From: Symsagittifera roscoffensis
Lineage: Eukaryota > Xenacoelomorpha > Acoela > Convolutidae
Length of the DNA stretch: 64,000 bases
NCBI RefSeq assembly: GCF_963678635.1
Contig: NC_087070.1
Span: 30,977,704-31,041,703 of the forward strand
Direction: 5' to 3'
Of the stretch, positions 1 through 12,573 are shown piece after piece. The notes below the pieces were generated by a model that was not told the origin of the DNA, searched no databases, and was given only the letters and a program-made list of their open reading frames with translations. The translations under genes and the position numbers were made by a program. Within the stretch, counting starts at the first letter, position 1. The number at the start of each line of letters is the position of its first letter.

Positions 1-11
1 AATACACACTA

Positions 12-337
12 CAGGGGCGGATCCAGGATTTTTTCGAGGGGGCGGGCGAATTTTCAAAAAATGCTCAAAATTTTGGTCAAACTTTAAATTTTTCTGCAAA
101 CAGGCCAAAAAAGGCATTTTTGGGCATTTTTATTTTTAGAAAATGTTGACCAACAAATCATTTTTTTGGCCGATATATACCAACTCGAATCTTAAAATTT
201 GTATATATTGGCGCTAAAGGCGCCTTTGAAAAATTTTAGGGCTAGTGAGCCAAAAATGGATATCTCAAAATAGTACAAAAGGGGGACACTTTAGTTCGGC
301 AGAGGGGCGGCTTTTGTTCCTCTTAAATCCGCTACTG
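12..337. mobile_element. hAT-like MITE (short non-autonomous DNA transposon)
   Basis: The ends are imperfect inverted repeats: CAGGGGCGGATCCAGGA on the left, and CAGTAGCGGATTTAAGA when the right end is read on the other strand. The flanking 8-mers are similar (ACACACTA at 4-11, ATACACTG at 338-345), as expected for a decayed 8-bp hAT target duplication. No ORF is present. A diverged piece of the same sequence recurs at about 4185-4325. The hAT assignment rests only on the CAG terminus and the possible 8-bp duplication. Confidence 0.5.
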
Positions 338-407
338 ATACACTGTATTATTGCCTCCATTATCACTTATAACAAATAATCAATTGAACAATTAAACTAT
401 TACTCAC

Positions 408-582
408 CCGGAGTTTTCAGGGATTTGTTAGACTTCCGAAACCCTTCTTTTGAGATCTTCTTAAACGTGTAATGGGTTGGATTGATGGGGGGTAATGTCG
501 TATTCAATGGAGGAGCAGCATCTTCGAAAACTTTTGGTTTCTTTTTGCCCTTTTTGGCAAAAGAGGGTAATAACCAAGGCAT
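408..582 (-). CDS. Probable 5' coding exon of an unknown gene
   Basis: An ATG at 582 opens a 58-codon basic frame (start MPWLLPSFAKKGKKK) that ends in a good splice donor, CCGG|GTGAGT, with the last exon base at 408. The product would be Lys/Pro/Thr-rich with no membrane segment or recognisable domain. The rest of the gene would lie off the left edge of the window, on the same strand as the DUF229 gene. I do not recognise the protein. The clean frame and strong donor favour a real exon, but a chance ORF is possible. Confidence 0.4.
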
Positions 583-2015
583 TTTAATGATCCAATGCTT
601 TCAGACGCTCGTTTTTTTTCAAAGGAACTCAAGAATGAATACAAAAGAAATCAGCTCGTATGGCGCAGAACTATTTCCGTGGGGTACTTATATTTGACGC
701 GCTACTAATTTTCAAGGATGCCCTATTTCTCAGGGGGTACATAGTAGGTATGTGTATCACAAATATAATGCAATCTGTAATCCATAAATGAGGAATAATT
801 GCTTTCGAGTTAGTGAAATGTAATTTTGAATCGCGTGAGCTTTTTTTAATAATAGTATCCTATCTTATCTTATGCTAATTACCCAAGTTGATTAATTCCA
901 TTCTCAATCGAATTTTTAAAATGTTGGTTCAGTAACTATTTAGGCCCAGCTTATACCCGCAAGTTAAAATATAGCTACTATCAAAACTTTGTTTTGAATA
1001 ATAACTTCTACATTGTTTAAAAATCTTTTATAGCTCCTTCGAGACATTACTCCTAGCATCCTTACGATGGCAAACAAATAAACACAGACAGTCTGTTGAA
1101 TAATAAATGAGGATTAAGACTGAACAGGAAGTATTTTGTATTTGGAACAAATTTACCAAAAAAGAGCCAAAAATGGTGAGCTCAGATAGACAATCATAAT
1201 GCATGCACACCATTGTTGTTCTTGTCAGATTATTTGCAGAATTTAAGACAGAAATATTGGAAACATTGTCCAGTACAATGTATACAAAAAGGTGTTTGTT
1301 TAGCAGTTTAGATTTTAAAAATGTGTCACAATAAATGGAAAATAATCATCACGCACCTTTGACTATCTTCTGCACCGGGGAGAAGTTGGATTTTCCAAAA
1401 CCCTACTCTGTTCAGGACTTGGATGGCCTTCTATTAAATTGACTCTTAAGCAAACAGTTTGGCCCAATTTCAACCATTGAGTCTGTTTTATATCAATTAG
1501 ATTCACTTGTTATCTCTCTCGAGTTCTAAAAAGGCCCTGATTGTTAAGATTTTCAGAACAATTTGAGGCTCAAATACCATTTAGAAAAAAGATTCTTTAC
1601 AAAAATGGAAGTTAAATTTACGACCAAATGGTACTTAACCACCATTGAAGGAGGCGAAAGTCTAAAAAAGGGCAAAACATATGTATAAGACGATACGTTA
1701 ATATGTTTTTTCTTCTAAGCAGATTCATGCAGTAAAATAAACAAATTCATGATGTGTTTCGCTCAGTTGCATAAATTATTTTTTGACTAGCAGTTTAGCT
1801 ACATTTCTCAATAATTTGAGAAAAGTCATGAAATCGTATACTCATATTATACTGTTTAATCACTCCAGACATTTCTATACTTCTTTTAAGTTTTCATTCA
1901 TAAGTTTTCGAGTTTTTCGGTGAACAAATCAGAAAACCGTTCACACATTGTCTTTTTTAAAACTATTTCACAATGCTCTGACAAATTGTATAACCGGCCG
2001 GCAAATTGGTGCAGT
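583..2015. other. Intergenic, nothing recognised
   Basis: AT-rich DNA between the probable exon at 408-582 and the last exon of the DUF229 gene. Short frames here (for example around 1028-1213) lack splice signals or family similarity. No repeat or RNA gene was recognised. Confidence 0.5.
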
Positions 2016-2272
2016 TCAACTTTGTTTGCTATGAACTCTAATTGGACGCTGCTGCGGACTCTTATCGGCAGGAACTTCGATCACTGATTTGGTAACTGTT
2101 CTCTTACACAGACATACTTTTGCATCTATGTTCGAAGGAGTGCAGTCTTGGAACCTTCTGTACTCGTCCAGTCGTAGGAATGTTTTGAAATTGAGCTTTT
2201 CTGTCGTCATATTTTTCTTAACTTCAATTGAAAAAATCACATTCCTATTTTCGAAGGTCGTAAAGAGGTAGC
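2016..2272 (-). CDS. DUF229 protein, exon 6 (C-terminus)
   Basis: The acceptor TTTTAG|GCTACC completes a Gly codon split with exon 5, and the frame runs to a stop at 2016-2018. It encodes about 85 residues with a conserved LRLDEYRRFQDCTPSNID segment followed by a KVCLCK Cys pair, as at the C-terminus of DUF229 proteins. It lies 10.3 kb from exon 5. The distance is unusual, but the phase match, the strand and the existence of a homologous broken exon between the two all support it. Confidence 0.7.
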
Positions 2273-2957
2273 CTAAAACAATGAACTGAAGTTGAGCCAA
2301 CTGACAAAATTACAAGAACTCTTGTTACATGTTGTTTTTTACTCTCACCTTGAAGAAAATTTACCTCAGGCTCCAAATAGTTCATAGACAAAACAGTCCC
2401 ATTCGAACAGTCTAACAACGACCAGATGAAAAAAAAAGAACAATCCGATTCAAAACAGTCCGAAATAGGCAGGAGTGAGTTAGTTGGTATTTCTGCTTGC
2501 TAAGCTTTTTCTTCTTGATAATCTTGATATTCTAATCGGCTTCTATAAACAATTATCACTTCGGACTGATTTGTATTGGATTGGTTGTTCCTCCTTTTAT
2601 CTTTTTTTTGACTGATTGGTATGGACCTGTTTTGTCCCGACACAGTACTAACTAATTGTTTTGACTTTCCAAAAAAGTGAGGAATATTATGTTTAGGTTG
2701 GTTTCTATTCAGACCAATTTATGGAAGATGTAGAATGAGAATTGTACCTGAAAATTAGGTGTTCACAAGCGCTTGAGCTACGCACTATCCTAAATGAGCT
2801 TTGAGCCTATGTAAACTGTTCTTTTGAAGAAAACTTCTATTTTGTTGACGCGTAACAGGAATTATTATCCCAAACATTATATTATTATTCCGCATACGAA
2901 ACAAGACTGCTCGTATCAGGGCAAAGCCCTGAAAGTTCCGACTGCCTTTTAACGTTT

Positions 2958-3440
2958 ATGGAGCAGTAATAACATAAACAACATGAAAAATTAAATTAAA
3001 TAAAATAAAAAGAAAAACTTTTTTCTAAAATTTGAAAATGTTTCTAAGAAACTCATCCTCTCACACGCCATATAAAGTACAAAATAATAGATTTCGCTCC
3101 TTGTAACAAATCAATTATGGCAAGTTAGCTTCTTTCAACCAATTTGCAACGATTTCCAAGACGGATTAAATCTCCGCTCACGCGTTAATAGCGCGAATTA
3201 TATCGCGCGTTAATTGTCCCAAATTGGTCAAATGGCAATATTTAAACCCTCATAACTTTACGAAAAAGGATCACAGATGAAATATCTTTTCAAATTTAAG
3301 CTCAGGGCAACAATAGCCTTCGAATGATATATAAAAAAATTCCGTCAAAAATTGCTAGTTAAAAAATCGAAATTTGTCTGAAGAAAAAAAAAACCCACCC
3401 GAGAACAAATATTCCGTTACTTTCGTATCAAAAGTCGGAA
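2958..3440. repeat. Dispersed repeat B, copy 1
   Basis: This block is repeated in the same orientation at about 10328-10735. Shared landmarks include ATTTCGCTCCT, ACAAATCAATTATGGCAA, GACGGATTAAATCTCCGCT and TAGTTAAAAAATCGAAATTT. Inside is an imperfect inverted repeat with arms TTAATAGCGCGA and TCGCGCGTTAA. There is no ORF. It may be a MITE or a segmental duplication; the ends are not sharply defined. Confidence 0.7.
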
Positions 3441-4184
3441 CAATAATATGGCCAACAGGAAAGCCAATTGGTCATATTAATTCCTTATAAGACTCAAGTT
3501 TTAACACTTAATAATTGATACTGACAGTCCAATATTTAGAGTGTACCAAAACTTTCGTTATAAAAAACCATTAGAGACCAATTGAAGGGCAATCGGAACA
3601 TTCGGGGCTTTTCCTTGATATAAAAACATGCCTGTTTGATTCATCACTTGGTGAACTAAAACTCTTGAGGCAAAAAAAACCTATTTAAGGCAATCTAATT
3701 GGTTCATATCCATTTTCAACTTTAAAATATTGCAGATTCCATGTTTAAAACATTTTCAATTTTGTCTTTGAGACGACCAGATCACCTGTTATTGCATCAT
3801 TAATGGAAAAATAATTTCTTGCTAGTGCTCATATTAGTTCTATCGCTAATTTAATATAATATTCCTTTCGCGAATACTCCTCTAGCTAATTTAATTTACT
3901 CCTATTTTATGCAAAATTTTCACGCTTTTTTCATCGAAGAGCTCACTTTTAGCGCCACTTACAGAACTTAAAAACGGAAAAAGATGATGCCAAAACTTTC
4001 CAGACACAAAATAAATTCAAACAAACATGGGTGTTATCTTACAAAAGGTGGCAGATTCAGGTTGAATAACTGGATCGCTCTTTGTGATACTTCAAGCAGT
4101 ACTTAAAATTTACGTTGTAAAATAATTTGGCAAAAGAAGCAAAAAATTTGAGTTTGTGAATTGACGCACACTCCCCCTCAAAAC

Positions 4185-4325
4185 TAATTATATATTGGCG
4201 TCGAATGCGCTTTTAGAAAACTTTTGGGGTCGGTTAGACGCCAAACAATTGCTTTAAAAAGTACTAATGGGGGACCCTTTCAGTCGGCAGGGGGTTGAGT
4301 CACTGAGTGGCTCATGGGCGAGGGG
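4185..4325. repeat. Diverged fragment of the 12-337 MITE, with a G tract
   Basis: Shared pieces with 180-320 include TATATATTGGCG, AAACTTTTGGGG/AAATTTTAGGG, AGTAC-AA-GGGGGAC and GTCGGCAG-GGG. A run of about 14 G follows at about 4322-4335. It is a truncated copy with no detectable terminal repeats. Confidence 0.5.
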
Positions 4326-4596
4326 GGGGGGGGGGCTTTAGCACGCTTCTCCACTAAAACTCCCTCTAAACTTAATGATAATGGCTCAAATATACACAAC
4401 TAAATTTGAGAGGAGAGTACGCTTAGACTTTTTTTGTTAAAACGCCATCAAGTCCCTCCAAAAAGATTAAAATCTGATCAAGATGTACGGCTAGAAATAA
4501 GACATAAAAGGAAAGAAAAGGAAAACAATTTAAGCTATGTGACATCAATTATTGCCTTGCAATTCAGCTTCAAACACCGTTATCAACTTTTAAACA

Positions 4597-4990
4597 TAGC
4601 CAACAGACAGTTGGAAGAGAGTCAATGAACACAAGTAAACAAAAAAAATAGATGACCTTAAAGCTCTCCGAATTTCTAGTTTTCCCAATGTTTTCTCCCA
4701 ATATGACAAAACTGTATAAAGAGGTAAACTTTTTATTTGGTTGGGAAACCTGTAAATTAAAACCGACTTTCGAAACAACAAGTCAATCACGTTTTTCGTG
4801 ACCTTCCCACTTTCACTGTTCGATAATCGAGTTTGCCTTCCTTTTAACAAAGAAACGAAATCAAGTCAAACCGCAAAAATCAAAATTAAGCGTGAACAAA
4901 TTTTAAGAAATTTTCTGAAAACAATTCATCAGGACCTATATAACGACCTACGTTTATAGACTCGTAAAAAGACTCGGTATTTTATGTTGA
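4597..4990 (+). repeat. Intronic repeat family A, copy 1
   Basis: The family consensus runs from a GCCAACAGACAGTTGGAA-like start through TTAAAGCTCT, an AGTCGATCACGTTTTTCGTG core and a GGAGTTTGCCTTCC segment to TCAAGTCAAACCGCGAAAA and a CACGACCTATATAA-like end. This copy carries nearly all of it. There is no coding capacity. All clear copies lie in or next to the introns of the DUF229 gene. Confidence 0.7.
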
Positions 4991-5179
4991 CTTAAATATC
5001 TAAAAAAAACTTCAAGTTGTAATCAAGAGCTTCAAAATTTAATTTCATTGGCCAAGGATGTCTTTAATCCTGCAGACGTTTTATTTCATTTTGAAAATTC
5101 TTAGGTGTCCAGCAAATTTATTTTGACCTTGTTATCTTGTCGAAAGCTATCACATCTGGTGTATCTAAATTGATTTTAT

Positions 5180-5390
5180 GAATTATGAAAATGCCAACTT
5201 AAACAGAGAGTGAGTCTGCGCTCCACAAACACTATCGAGAACACAACAAAAAGCAGCTTTATCAAGTGAAATAAGAGAAGATATAAATAAGACTCGAATT
5301 AGTGAAATTTTGTTACGTATGGTCTTCGAACGCGTGACCTCGAGAGTTGGAGTCTCACACCCTGTCCTCTCGGCCACGAATGCTGAACCG
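5180..5390 (-). repeat. tRNA-derived SINE-like sequence
   Basis: On the minus strand, from about 5386 to 5314, there is a box-A-like GTGGCCGAGAGGACAGGG, a potential anticodon stem around CTCCAAC (CCA in the anticodon position), and a box-B-like GCGTTCGAAGACC. The T stem does not pair properly and the acceptor stem is missing, so this is a tRNA-like RNA polymerase III promoter head or pseudo-tRNA rather than a working tRNA. The sequence down to about 5180 may be its tail. Confidence 0.5.
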
Positions 5391-6004
5391 GCAAACACTT
5401 GTTACAAATAAAGTAGCTACATATGCTAACAAAATGCCAATGCTATGCAGCAAAATTGGCACCAAATACAAATAGACACAATTTTGCAAGTAATAATATG
5501 GAATATAACAAACTGAAGGCATCCACATTGATTTTGCATGTAAAAAATTAGAAATCATAAAGCCACATTATGTATAAATTTTTTAAAATTGCGAGATATA
5601 TTGAGTTAAAAAATTTCTGAAATCGGGCTTTCATTATTATGTTGTTTGGAACAAATAGCTTTTCTTTCGTTCATTTGATGAATTTAAAATGTATCAACAG
5701 TGTCAATTTATTACTATTCGAATTTCAAAGCACATGCGACCAAAAAGCCGTTAAGGATCCTTAAAAGTGGCACCGATATTTGCGACTTAGATTAGAAAAA
5801 GAAATAGTCGTAGTATATCATTAACGCTCACATAAGTTCGCTAGTGTAAACAAGACTATGACTAGAATTTTTTCAATGACGAATGACTGATCGCAAATGT
5901 GAGGGCTGAAACGGTCAACGATCCCAATTTTTCCAACGCAAATTTACTTTTAAAAAAACTTTTAATTTTACATTGATGCGAATTTCGGCGTTACCATGGT
6001 TTTT

Positions 6005-6052
6005 AAGGCTGTATGGTTTTATAAGGCTGTATGGTTTTATAAGGCTGTATGG
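6005..6052. repeat. Short tandem repeat, 18-bp unit
   Basis: The unit AAGGCTGTATGGTTTTAT is repeated about 2.7 times with starts at 6005, 6023 and 6041. Confidence 0.9.
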
Positions 6053-7279
6053 AAATTTTACACATGTAGTAGTTTATCATGAAATTTTATTTCAACTTAT
6101 TTTTTATAGGTTAGTAACAAGACTTAGCAAGCTCATGGTTACAAGATTTTATAGACACTAAATTGAAAAATGGCTCAATGGTTATTTTTCCCCAAAACTA
6201 TGAAAACCGATTCTATTATTTAAAAATGCACTTTGACTTTGAAGCGGTTTTGAGGGTACCTAAAGACAACTGAAAATTTTCAAATTTTTTCGAACAAAGG
6301 CCCCCAATTCTAATTTTGTGCAATGTCATACTTCATGATAGCAAGAAAAAGAACCAGATCCACCGAGTTAAATTTTCATTTTCACTTCTAACTTCCACTC
6401 AAATTTAACAACAACCCTTCTTAAAACATTTGTTCAGTTTTGAACAATGCAGCTCTCAAATCTCACACAGAGGGAAAGCGCAGCTTCGCACTACTTGATA
6501 TATCGCAAACATAGCATTGGCAAGCTAATTGACAAGCTACGTTGAATAAAATAATGAATTTACAAATCGTGATGTGCTTTGAGTGGAAATGATTCATTTC
6601 GAAGAAAGCATACGGAAAAAGATAAGTGCTAGCGAAAAAAGCACGGCTAAAAACTAGGAAGCGTTGAAAAAGCCGTCAATAAAAGGGTAGATATTCGCTG
6701 ATAAACATCTGTTTTAGAACGAAAATTTGCCCTGTAAACAACCCAATATTAGACAGCAATGCCAATAAAACAATCCGAATAATTTTTTTTTGAAACAAAC
6801 TGTTCTGACTCTTTTAATGGCTTTAACCACTTAAAAGTGTTCACATGAGCAACAATTTTAAAACGCTTTTAAAGATTGTTCACACCATTATGCGCAGAAA
6901 AACATAGACAAAGCCCTCCGCCCATAAGTTCTTCCCATAAGAGTTTCAAAAACATAACAGACACTACCAGAGTCTACTAGGCGCACCCTCGCATAAATAG
7001 GATCAGGATACAGCCCCTACATAAATAATTAAATGAATAGGATAGACCCAATTATCCCCCATACTGTCTCTTCTGCCCTCCTCCCCACATAGCACTACAA
7101 CTACTTAACTGTCCCAAAAAAAACAAGCCTGACACCAATAGACTTGTGCCTTTGTTCTACGGAGTTCTCAATGTTCCTTAGACTCAATGAGAGCACCCCG
7201 GACACCATCAACCACAGCAGCAATATAAAAGCCGAAAACTATTTAGTCCATCAGAAAGAATTTAAAAAAAAACGGCGAA

Positions 7280-7790
7280 AGAATTTTTTTTTTACAAAAT
7301 TAGAACTGTTAGAAAAAGTAATGAACGCAAGGAAACTGAAACAAAAATTGACTTGTTTTTTTTTCAAAAACCTTCAACTTTTGAATTTCGAAAAAAATAG
7401 ATGGCCTTAAAGCTCTTTGAATTTGTAGAACAATTTATGATGGAACCCAATTTTAGAGTACTGGATCAATAGGCAACTTTTATTTCACTTGGAATTCTGA
7501 TAAATAACTTCCATTTTGGAAATTAGAAGTCGATCACGTTTTTCGTGACTTTTACAATTTTGCTGTTCGATAGTGGAGTTTGCATTTGGTTAACAATAAA
7601 AGAAAAAAACTTAAATTTAAAAGAAAAGAACTTTGAACTTAAAAAGAAATCAAGTCAAACCGCGAAAAAATGAAATTGCGCGTTTTATGAAATTAAATGA
7701 AAATGTAAGACTTTTTACTAAAAAAAAAACAAACAAAAATCAGCAAGATCTAAAGAGTACTCACTACGTTCATCACTCTTAAAAAAATAT
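7280..7790 (+). repeat. Intronic repeat family A, copy 2
   Basis: It carries the family landmarks TGGCCTTAAAGCTCTTTGAA, AAGTCGATCACGTTTTTCGT, GTGGAGTTTGC and TCAAGTCAAACCGCGAAAA, and ends near the CACTACGTTCATCACTC segment. The short lysine-rich ORF at about 7144-7410 is produced by this A-rich repeat and is not a gene. Confidence 0.7.
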
Positions 7791-8062
7791 AAATATATAT
7801 ACGAAATGCAAACACGCTCAATTTTTTTGCGGTTCTGCTCAATCAAAGTGTTGAATGCTGGAAACAAACTTATTTACGGGGAAAAGTCTTGTACCCGATT
7901 GCAATGTCGCAAGTGTAATAAGCAAACATGCAAAAAAAGGTTTAAATAATCATTTTCGGAAATAATTTAATCATTCAAAGAATTTTAAAGCAATAAAGTA
8001 CAGCTACTTTTCGCATTTTCGCGAGATGAATACAAATTCTTCGCGAAATATTCACATTCAGA

Positions 8063-8247
8063 TCAACAATCACTACTTTTTTTACGAAGACATACTTTTA
8101 CATCTATGTTCGATGGTGCAAAGTCCTGATATTTTCTATAATTGTCGAGATGCAGGAATGAGTTGAATCTAAGCTTTCTACTGCCATATCTTTCATAAAC
8201 TCAATTGAGAAAATCACGTTTTTCTCATCGAACGTCGAAGAGGTAGC
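8063..8247 (-). pseudogene. Decayed duplicate of DUF229 exon 6
   Basis: The acceptor (TTATAG|GCTACCTCTTC) and most of the following sequence match exon 6 at 2272. The segment NYRKYQDFAPSNIDVKVCL parallels EYRRFQDCTPSNIDAKVCL. About two bases are missing early on and one more in the middle, so the copy cannot be read through. One of the Cys codons of the terminal pair is also replaced by Arg. It sits inside intron 5 and is best read as a dead alternative last exon. Confidence 0.7.
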
Positions 8248-8699
8248 CTATAAAGCAAAACAATAATACCTCAAAAAATTTGACAAATGGTTAGGATACA
8301 ATTACCCAATTTATTACCGATAAGTTAATCAAACCAGGAAACTTCGCTACACACAAAAATATACTAGATGCATCCCTATCTCATCTATCTAAGAACTAGC
8401 GCTAAAGCTGATTCGAGATCATTTACTTTTAACGAGTGAAGTTTTTGTGATAAAACTTAAACTAGTAAAACTGATCATGGCTATCTTTTATAGAGCTGGA
8501 TTATATATAAACTGAAATATTGCATACATCAGTTCATAACCTCCCCTACAGCGATTGAGGCGGATAAATATTCTAGATGGCATTAAGGTGAAGTTTCAGC
8601 CTCTCAGAACGAAATAATTTTTACATGCAGCGCTGCACAATTTTATTCCAAGTTGAGAATTGCACTGGCTAAAACTTATTTAATCAATAGGGTTGGGAT

Positions 8700-9680
8700 A
8701 TTAATTTAATCCGTTAACGGTAAATTAACCGTTTTTGTAACCAGAAAATGTTTTTGGCACACTTCTGTATTTTTCAAAATGTCAAAAACCGGACATTTAC
8801 CAAGTCCATAGCTGATTCTTATACGAAGAAAACACTTTTGCAGGGGAGATTACGTCTCCTTTTGATTTATCGTTGTTTTCAGAATTGGCACGGTCGTTTT
8901 TAGGAAATTAAACGATAACCGCAAGGTCAAATAAGTCTATAGCGGATTCCTTACCAAAATTCACAGGTGCTACCCTTACAGATTAACCTTGTTCGATTGA
9001 GCCCTCAAATTTGTCACCTAACACAAACACTGCTCTCTACAAAAACTAGGGCGCAGACGCTAATAAGAGGATCTTTTAACTTACTCTTAGTCGGCTCAGA
9101 TTTGGCACTGTAATTTTCGAGAAAATCAAAAAATGTCCAAAACGGTTAACTATTCGAAATATGGAATTTTCCTTCGTTCAACGCTGCTTTTAAACAAAAA
9201 CTAGGGCAAATCCACTATGCAGAGACAAATCCTAGCACCTGTTCTTTCGATTGAACCCTTTATCTCAGATTTTCGACAACAGTCTCCGAAAAACGGTCTA
9301 AACTTCGAAAATTGTACATGTTTCAAGCGATAACTTTTTTCATTAAGAAATTAGCGCGACATCTCTTGTGCAGCGTAGACTGTAATTTTCCGATTAAACC
9401 ATTAACCTCAAATTTGGCAGAGTAGTTTACAAGAAATGGAAAAAGCTTCCAAAAAACTGTCAAAGATTCTAACTTTGGACATTTTCTTAGGTCAAAATTC
9501 TTTTTCTACCAAAATTTTTGCGTAGCAGCTTGTGCATGGGAGATCCTCAGAGCACGATCTTTTAATTGCACCCTTATCTCAGATTATAATGGTAGCTTTC
9601 AAGAAAAAGATCTAGAAAATGGGTCAAAAATCCTCCGGAGATCGTAAAACGTCCGGTGAAGCAAAAAGACACTAGCGTAA
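8700..9680. repeat. Diverged tandem repeats, about 162-bp period
   Basis: A recurring module (GATTGAACCCTTTATCTCAGATTT-like text in short pieces, then a GAAAA-rich piece and a TCTTGTGCA-like piece) begins at about 9078, 9239, 9402 and 9565, a spacing of 161-164 bp. Less regular copies extend left to about 8700. Units are strongly diverged from one another. There is no coding potential. It resembles an old satellite array. Confidence 0.55.
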
Positions 9681-10327
9681 TATCTAGTTACACGCGACTA
9701 GCTCGTCTCTCCATTTGTACCACTTTTTTATGACAGTGCAAAAAAGTTCATGAGCGTCTCAAAAACTAACCATTCAAATGCAAATCGCATACATTCCATC
9801 AATAAACCAGATACAAAAAAAATAGGTCTATGGAGCAACAAAAGTTAAGCAGACAAAAAAATGGAAATACGCCACCAAACAATGGGCACCTTTATTTGTG
9901 TTTTAGGTAGGAAAAAATGGATACCATAACACGGCAGTACGCTACGCTCTTTAAAAACTTGAATTATGTTTTATTGGATACAAAATATAAATTTGGTAAT
10001 GTTTGAGAACCATATTTTAATTTTAGTCAAGCAAGAACCGCGGTGGGTATAAAACTTCATCTTTACGTTCTATGTTATCGCCATGTCTGCTGAACTCCTT
10101 GAGACTTAAGTATAGATATAGAGTAAAGCTCTTTGAGTTTCATGCCCCTAAATATTAAAATAAAGTAAATACAACACAGGCCGATAACTCGGAACTGGGA
10201 AAAACTGAATGAGTGAAACTTTGAGTCAACAAAATTTCTCAAGTGACGCACGCCAATTATGACGCATTAGCAGCACCTGTCAATTTGAAAAAACAAAAAA
10301 GAAATTTACCAAGTAACATGCCTCCAT

Positions 10328-10735
10328 TTATAGAGCGTCTATGGAGCAGTAATAATTTTTAAAAATGAGATTTTTTGTGAAAATCATCCCCCCACATGCC
10401 ATATTAAATACAAAGTGATAAATTTCGCTCCTAGTGACAAATCAATTATGGCAAATTCGCTTCCTTCAACCAATTTGGAACGATTTCTACGACGGATTAA
10501 ATCTCCGCTTACGCGTTAAAAGCGCGAATTATATCGCGCGCTAATTGTCCCAAATTGGCCAAAATGGCAATTTGTAAACCCCCATATAATCACAGGTAGA
10601 AAAATTTTCAAAATTCAAGATCAGGACAACGATACTTTTTGAATGATATAAAAAAAAAATCCCCTCAAAATGGCTAGTTAAAAAATCGAAATTTGTCTGA
10701 AACGTTAATTTCGTTACGAACGTCGGGACACTAAT
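10328..10735. repeat. Dispersed repeat B, copy 2
   Basis: Direct copy of 2958-3440, with many substitutions and small indels. It keeps the GCGCGAATTATATCGCGCG core and the flanking landmarks. It lies in intron 5 of the DUF229 gene, as does copy 1, so the two could come from duplication within the intron. Confidence 0.7.
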
Positions 10736-11082
10736 AGTCTGTGTTAATATCCTTGGCATTGGCTGTACTTAATAGCTGGTTATTGATCAAAATGAACACT
10801 TTCAAAATAAACATATTTTATCGCAACAATATTTGCGTCGCAACAATATTTACGACTTAGGTTGGAAAAAATATATAGTTCATACTATAACACAAGCTTT
10901 GCTTGTGTAAACACCAAAAATCAAATTTGAGCCTGAACTATTTTAAGACTTTTCCTGAAAAAAAAACCGACAAAAAACATCACGACCTATATAAAGTCAG
11001 AACAACATTTTACAAACAAACAAAAAGTCTCCTAAGTTAGAATAATTTCAATTCATTCATTCACTTAAAAAGCATCGCCCAC

Positions 11083-11400
11083 AGACAGAGACAGTTGGAA
11101 AAGAATTATGAAGGCAGGGAAACAGGAAAAAATACTGACTTCAACTTACGAATTTGAAAAACAAAAATATGGCCTTAAAGCTCTTCGAGTTTCAAGGAAA
11201 ATTAATGATTGATACTTTTTGATATAATTAACCCAATTTGAGAAAACTGGATCACTAGGTAAATTTTGGATTCTGCTGAAAAATCTGAAAATAAAAATTC
11301 AATGTCGAAATTAGAAGTCGATCACGTTTTTCATACCTTTACACATTTGCTGTTCTATAGTGGAGTTTGCCTCCACTAACAAAGGAAACAAGGTGAACTC
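11083..11400 (+). repeat. Intronic repeat family A, copy 3
   Basis: It begins at the GAGACAGTTGGAAAAGAAT segment and runs through GGCCTTAAAGCTCTTCGA and AAGTCGATCACGTTTTTCAT to GTGGAGTTTGCCTCC. The right-hand end of the family is missing here; an isolated right-end fragment lies at about 10905-11010. Confidence 0.65.
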
Positions 11401-12573
11401 ATAAACACCTAGGCAAATCGAAGCTTCGCACCACTTGCGATACCAAACACACATAACATCACATGCTAGCAGACAAAGAAACAAAAGCCACTAAGTCGAA
11501 AAACAATTAGAACATTTCGAGAAAACTATAACTACAAAAATTTCAGAAATTTCTCTGGAATGGTGTTCAACTTAAAAACATAATAGCTGGCGTTTAATAC
11601 ATTTTCAGGCACAAAAAATGATCGGCAACTAAGACGGCAAAAGTTGGTTAGACTCGCTTCGAGCAAAATTGTTTTAAATGAAAAACTTTTGAAAGTTCCG
11701 CAAATCTTATTTTTTACGCTCCCCCTCCGGAAACACACAAACGCGTAAAAATCTATTTTTCCTCATAAAACAACGCTTAACTAGGACTTTTACTCGATAA
11801 AAATAAGCCAAAACATTTGAAGCCAAATAAACTAGCGAAAAAAAACAAAACGAAAAAAATTACAAACTTAGTAAGCTTACAAATTACAGTAACAAATCAA
11901 AACTCCAATAAAAATTACTTACAGTCCAGCAAAAATCCGTATTAAGGCAAATAATCCGACCAAACATCAGCAGACACACTTGGACAATTTTTACAAAGAG
12001 AATATTTCCCTTCTGAATAAAAAAGTTCTGAACTGGTTGAAACACAGGACCTTTACCACCTCAGGCGTAGTATTTCGCTCAAAAATAATGTGTCTAAAAA
12101 CTAATAAAAGTCGATTTTGATGTAAAACAAGAATACTCCGTGATGCGGCAACAAAGCCGACAAAACATAATCAGACTAACGATATTCCGAAAAATTTTTT
12201 GAAACGGAATATTTTGTCTTCAAAAACTTAAGACATTACTTCTTAAAAGAACTGTCAGTAGTAACAATAGACCTATAGAACTTAAATTTGCACGTGTGCA
12301 TGTGAACGAAGCCTAGTGATTCAAGTGATTTTGTTAAATAAGTTGTTAAGCCGAAAAAGTCTCTATTCCAGTTTGATATCGCTTGCTTATCGCAGCCGTA
12401 ATCAAAAAACAAACCTTTAACGTGAACAAATTTCATGATTTTTTCCTGAAAAAAAAACAATAATCACGAAAACCTATATAAAATTATTCACTACGTTAGT
12501 GACTCTAAATAAATTTTAACGCATGTATCGGACGAAACAACTAATTTCTGGAAAAATAAACTATGTATTTCAC

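Noticed and set aside
5314..5386. A functional tRNA-Trp gene (CCA in anticodon position)
   Set aside because: T stem does not pair and no acceptor stem is present; better explained as a SINE head.
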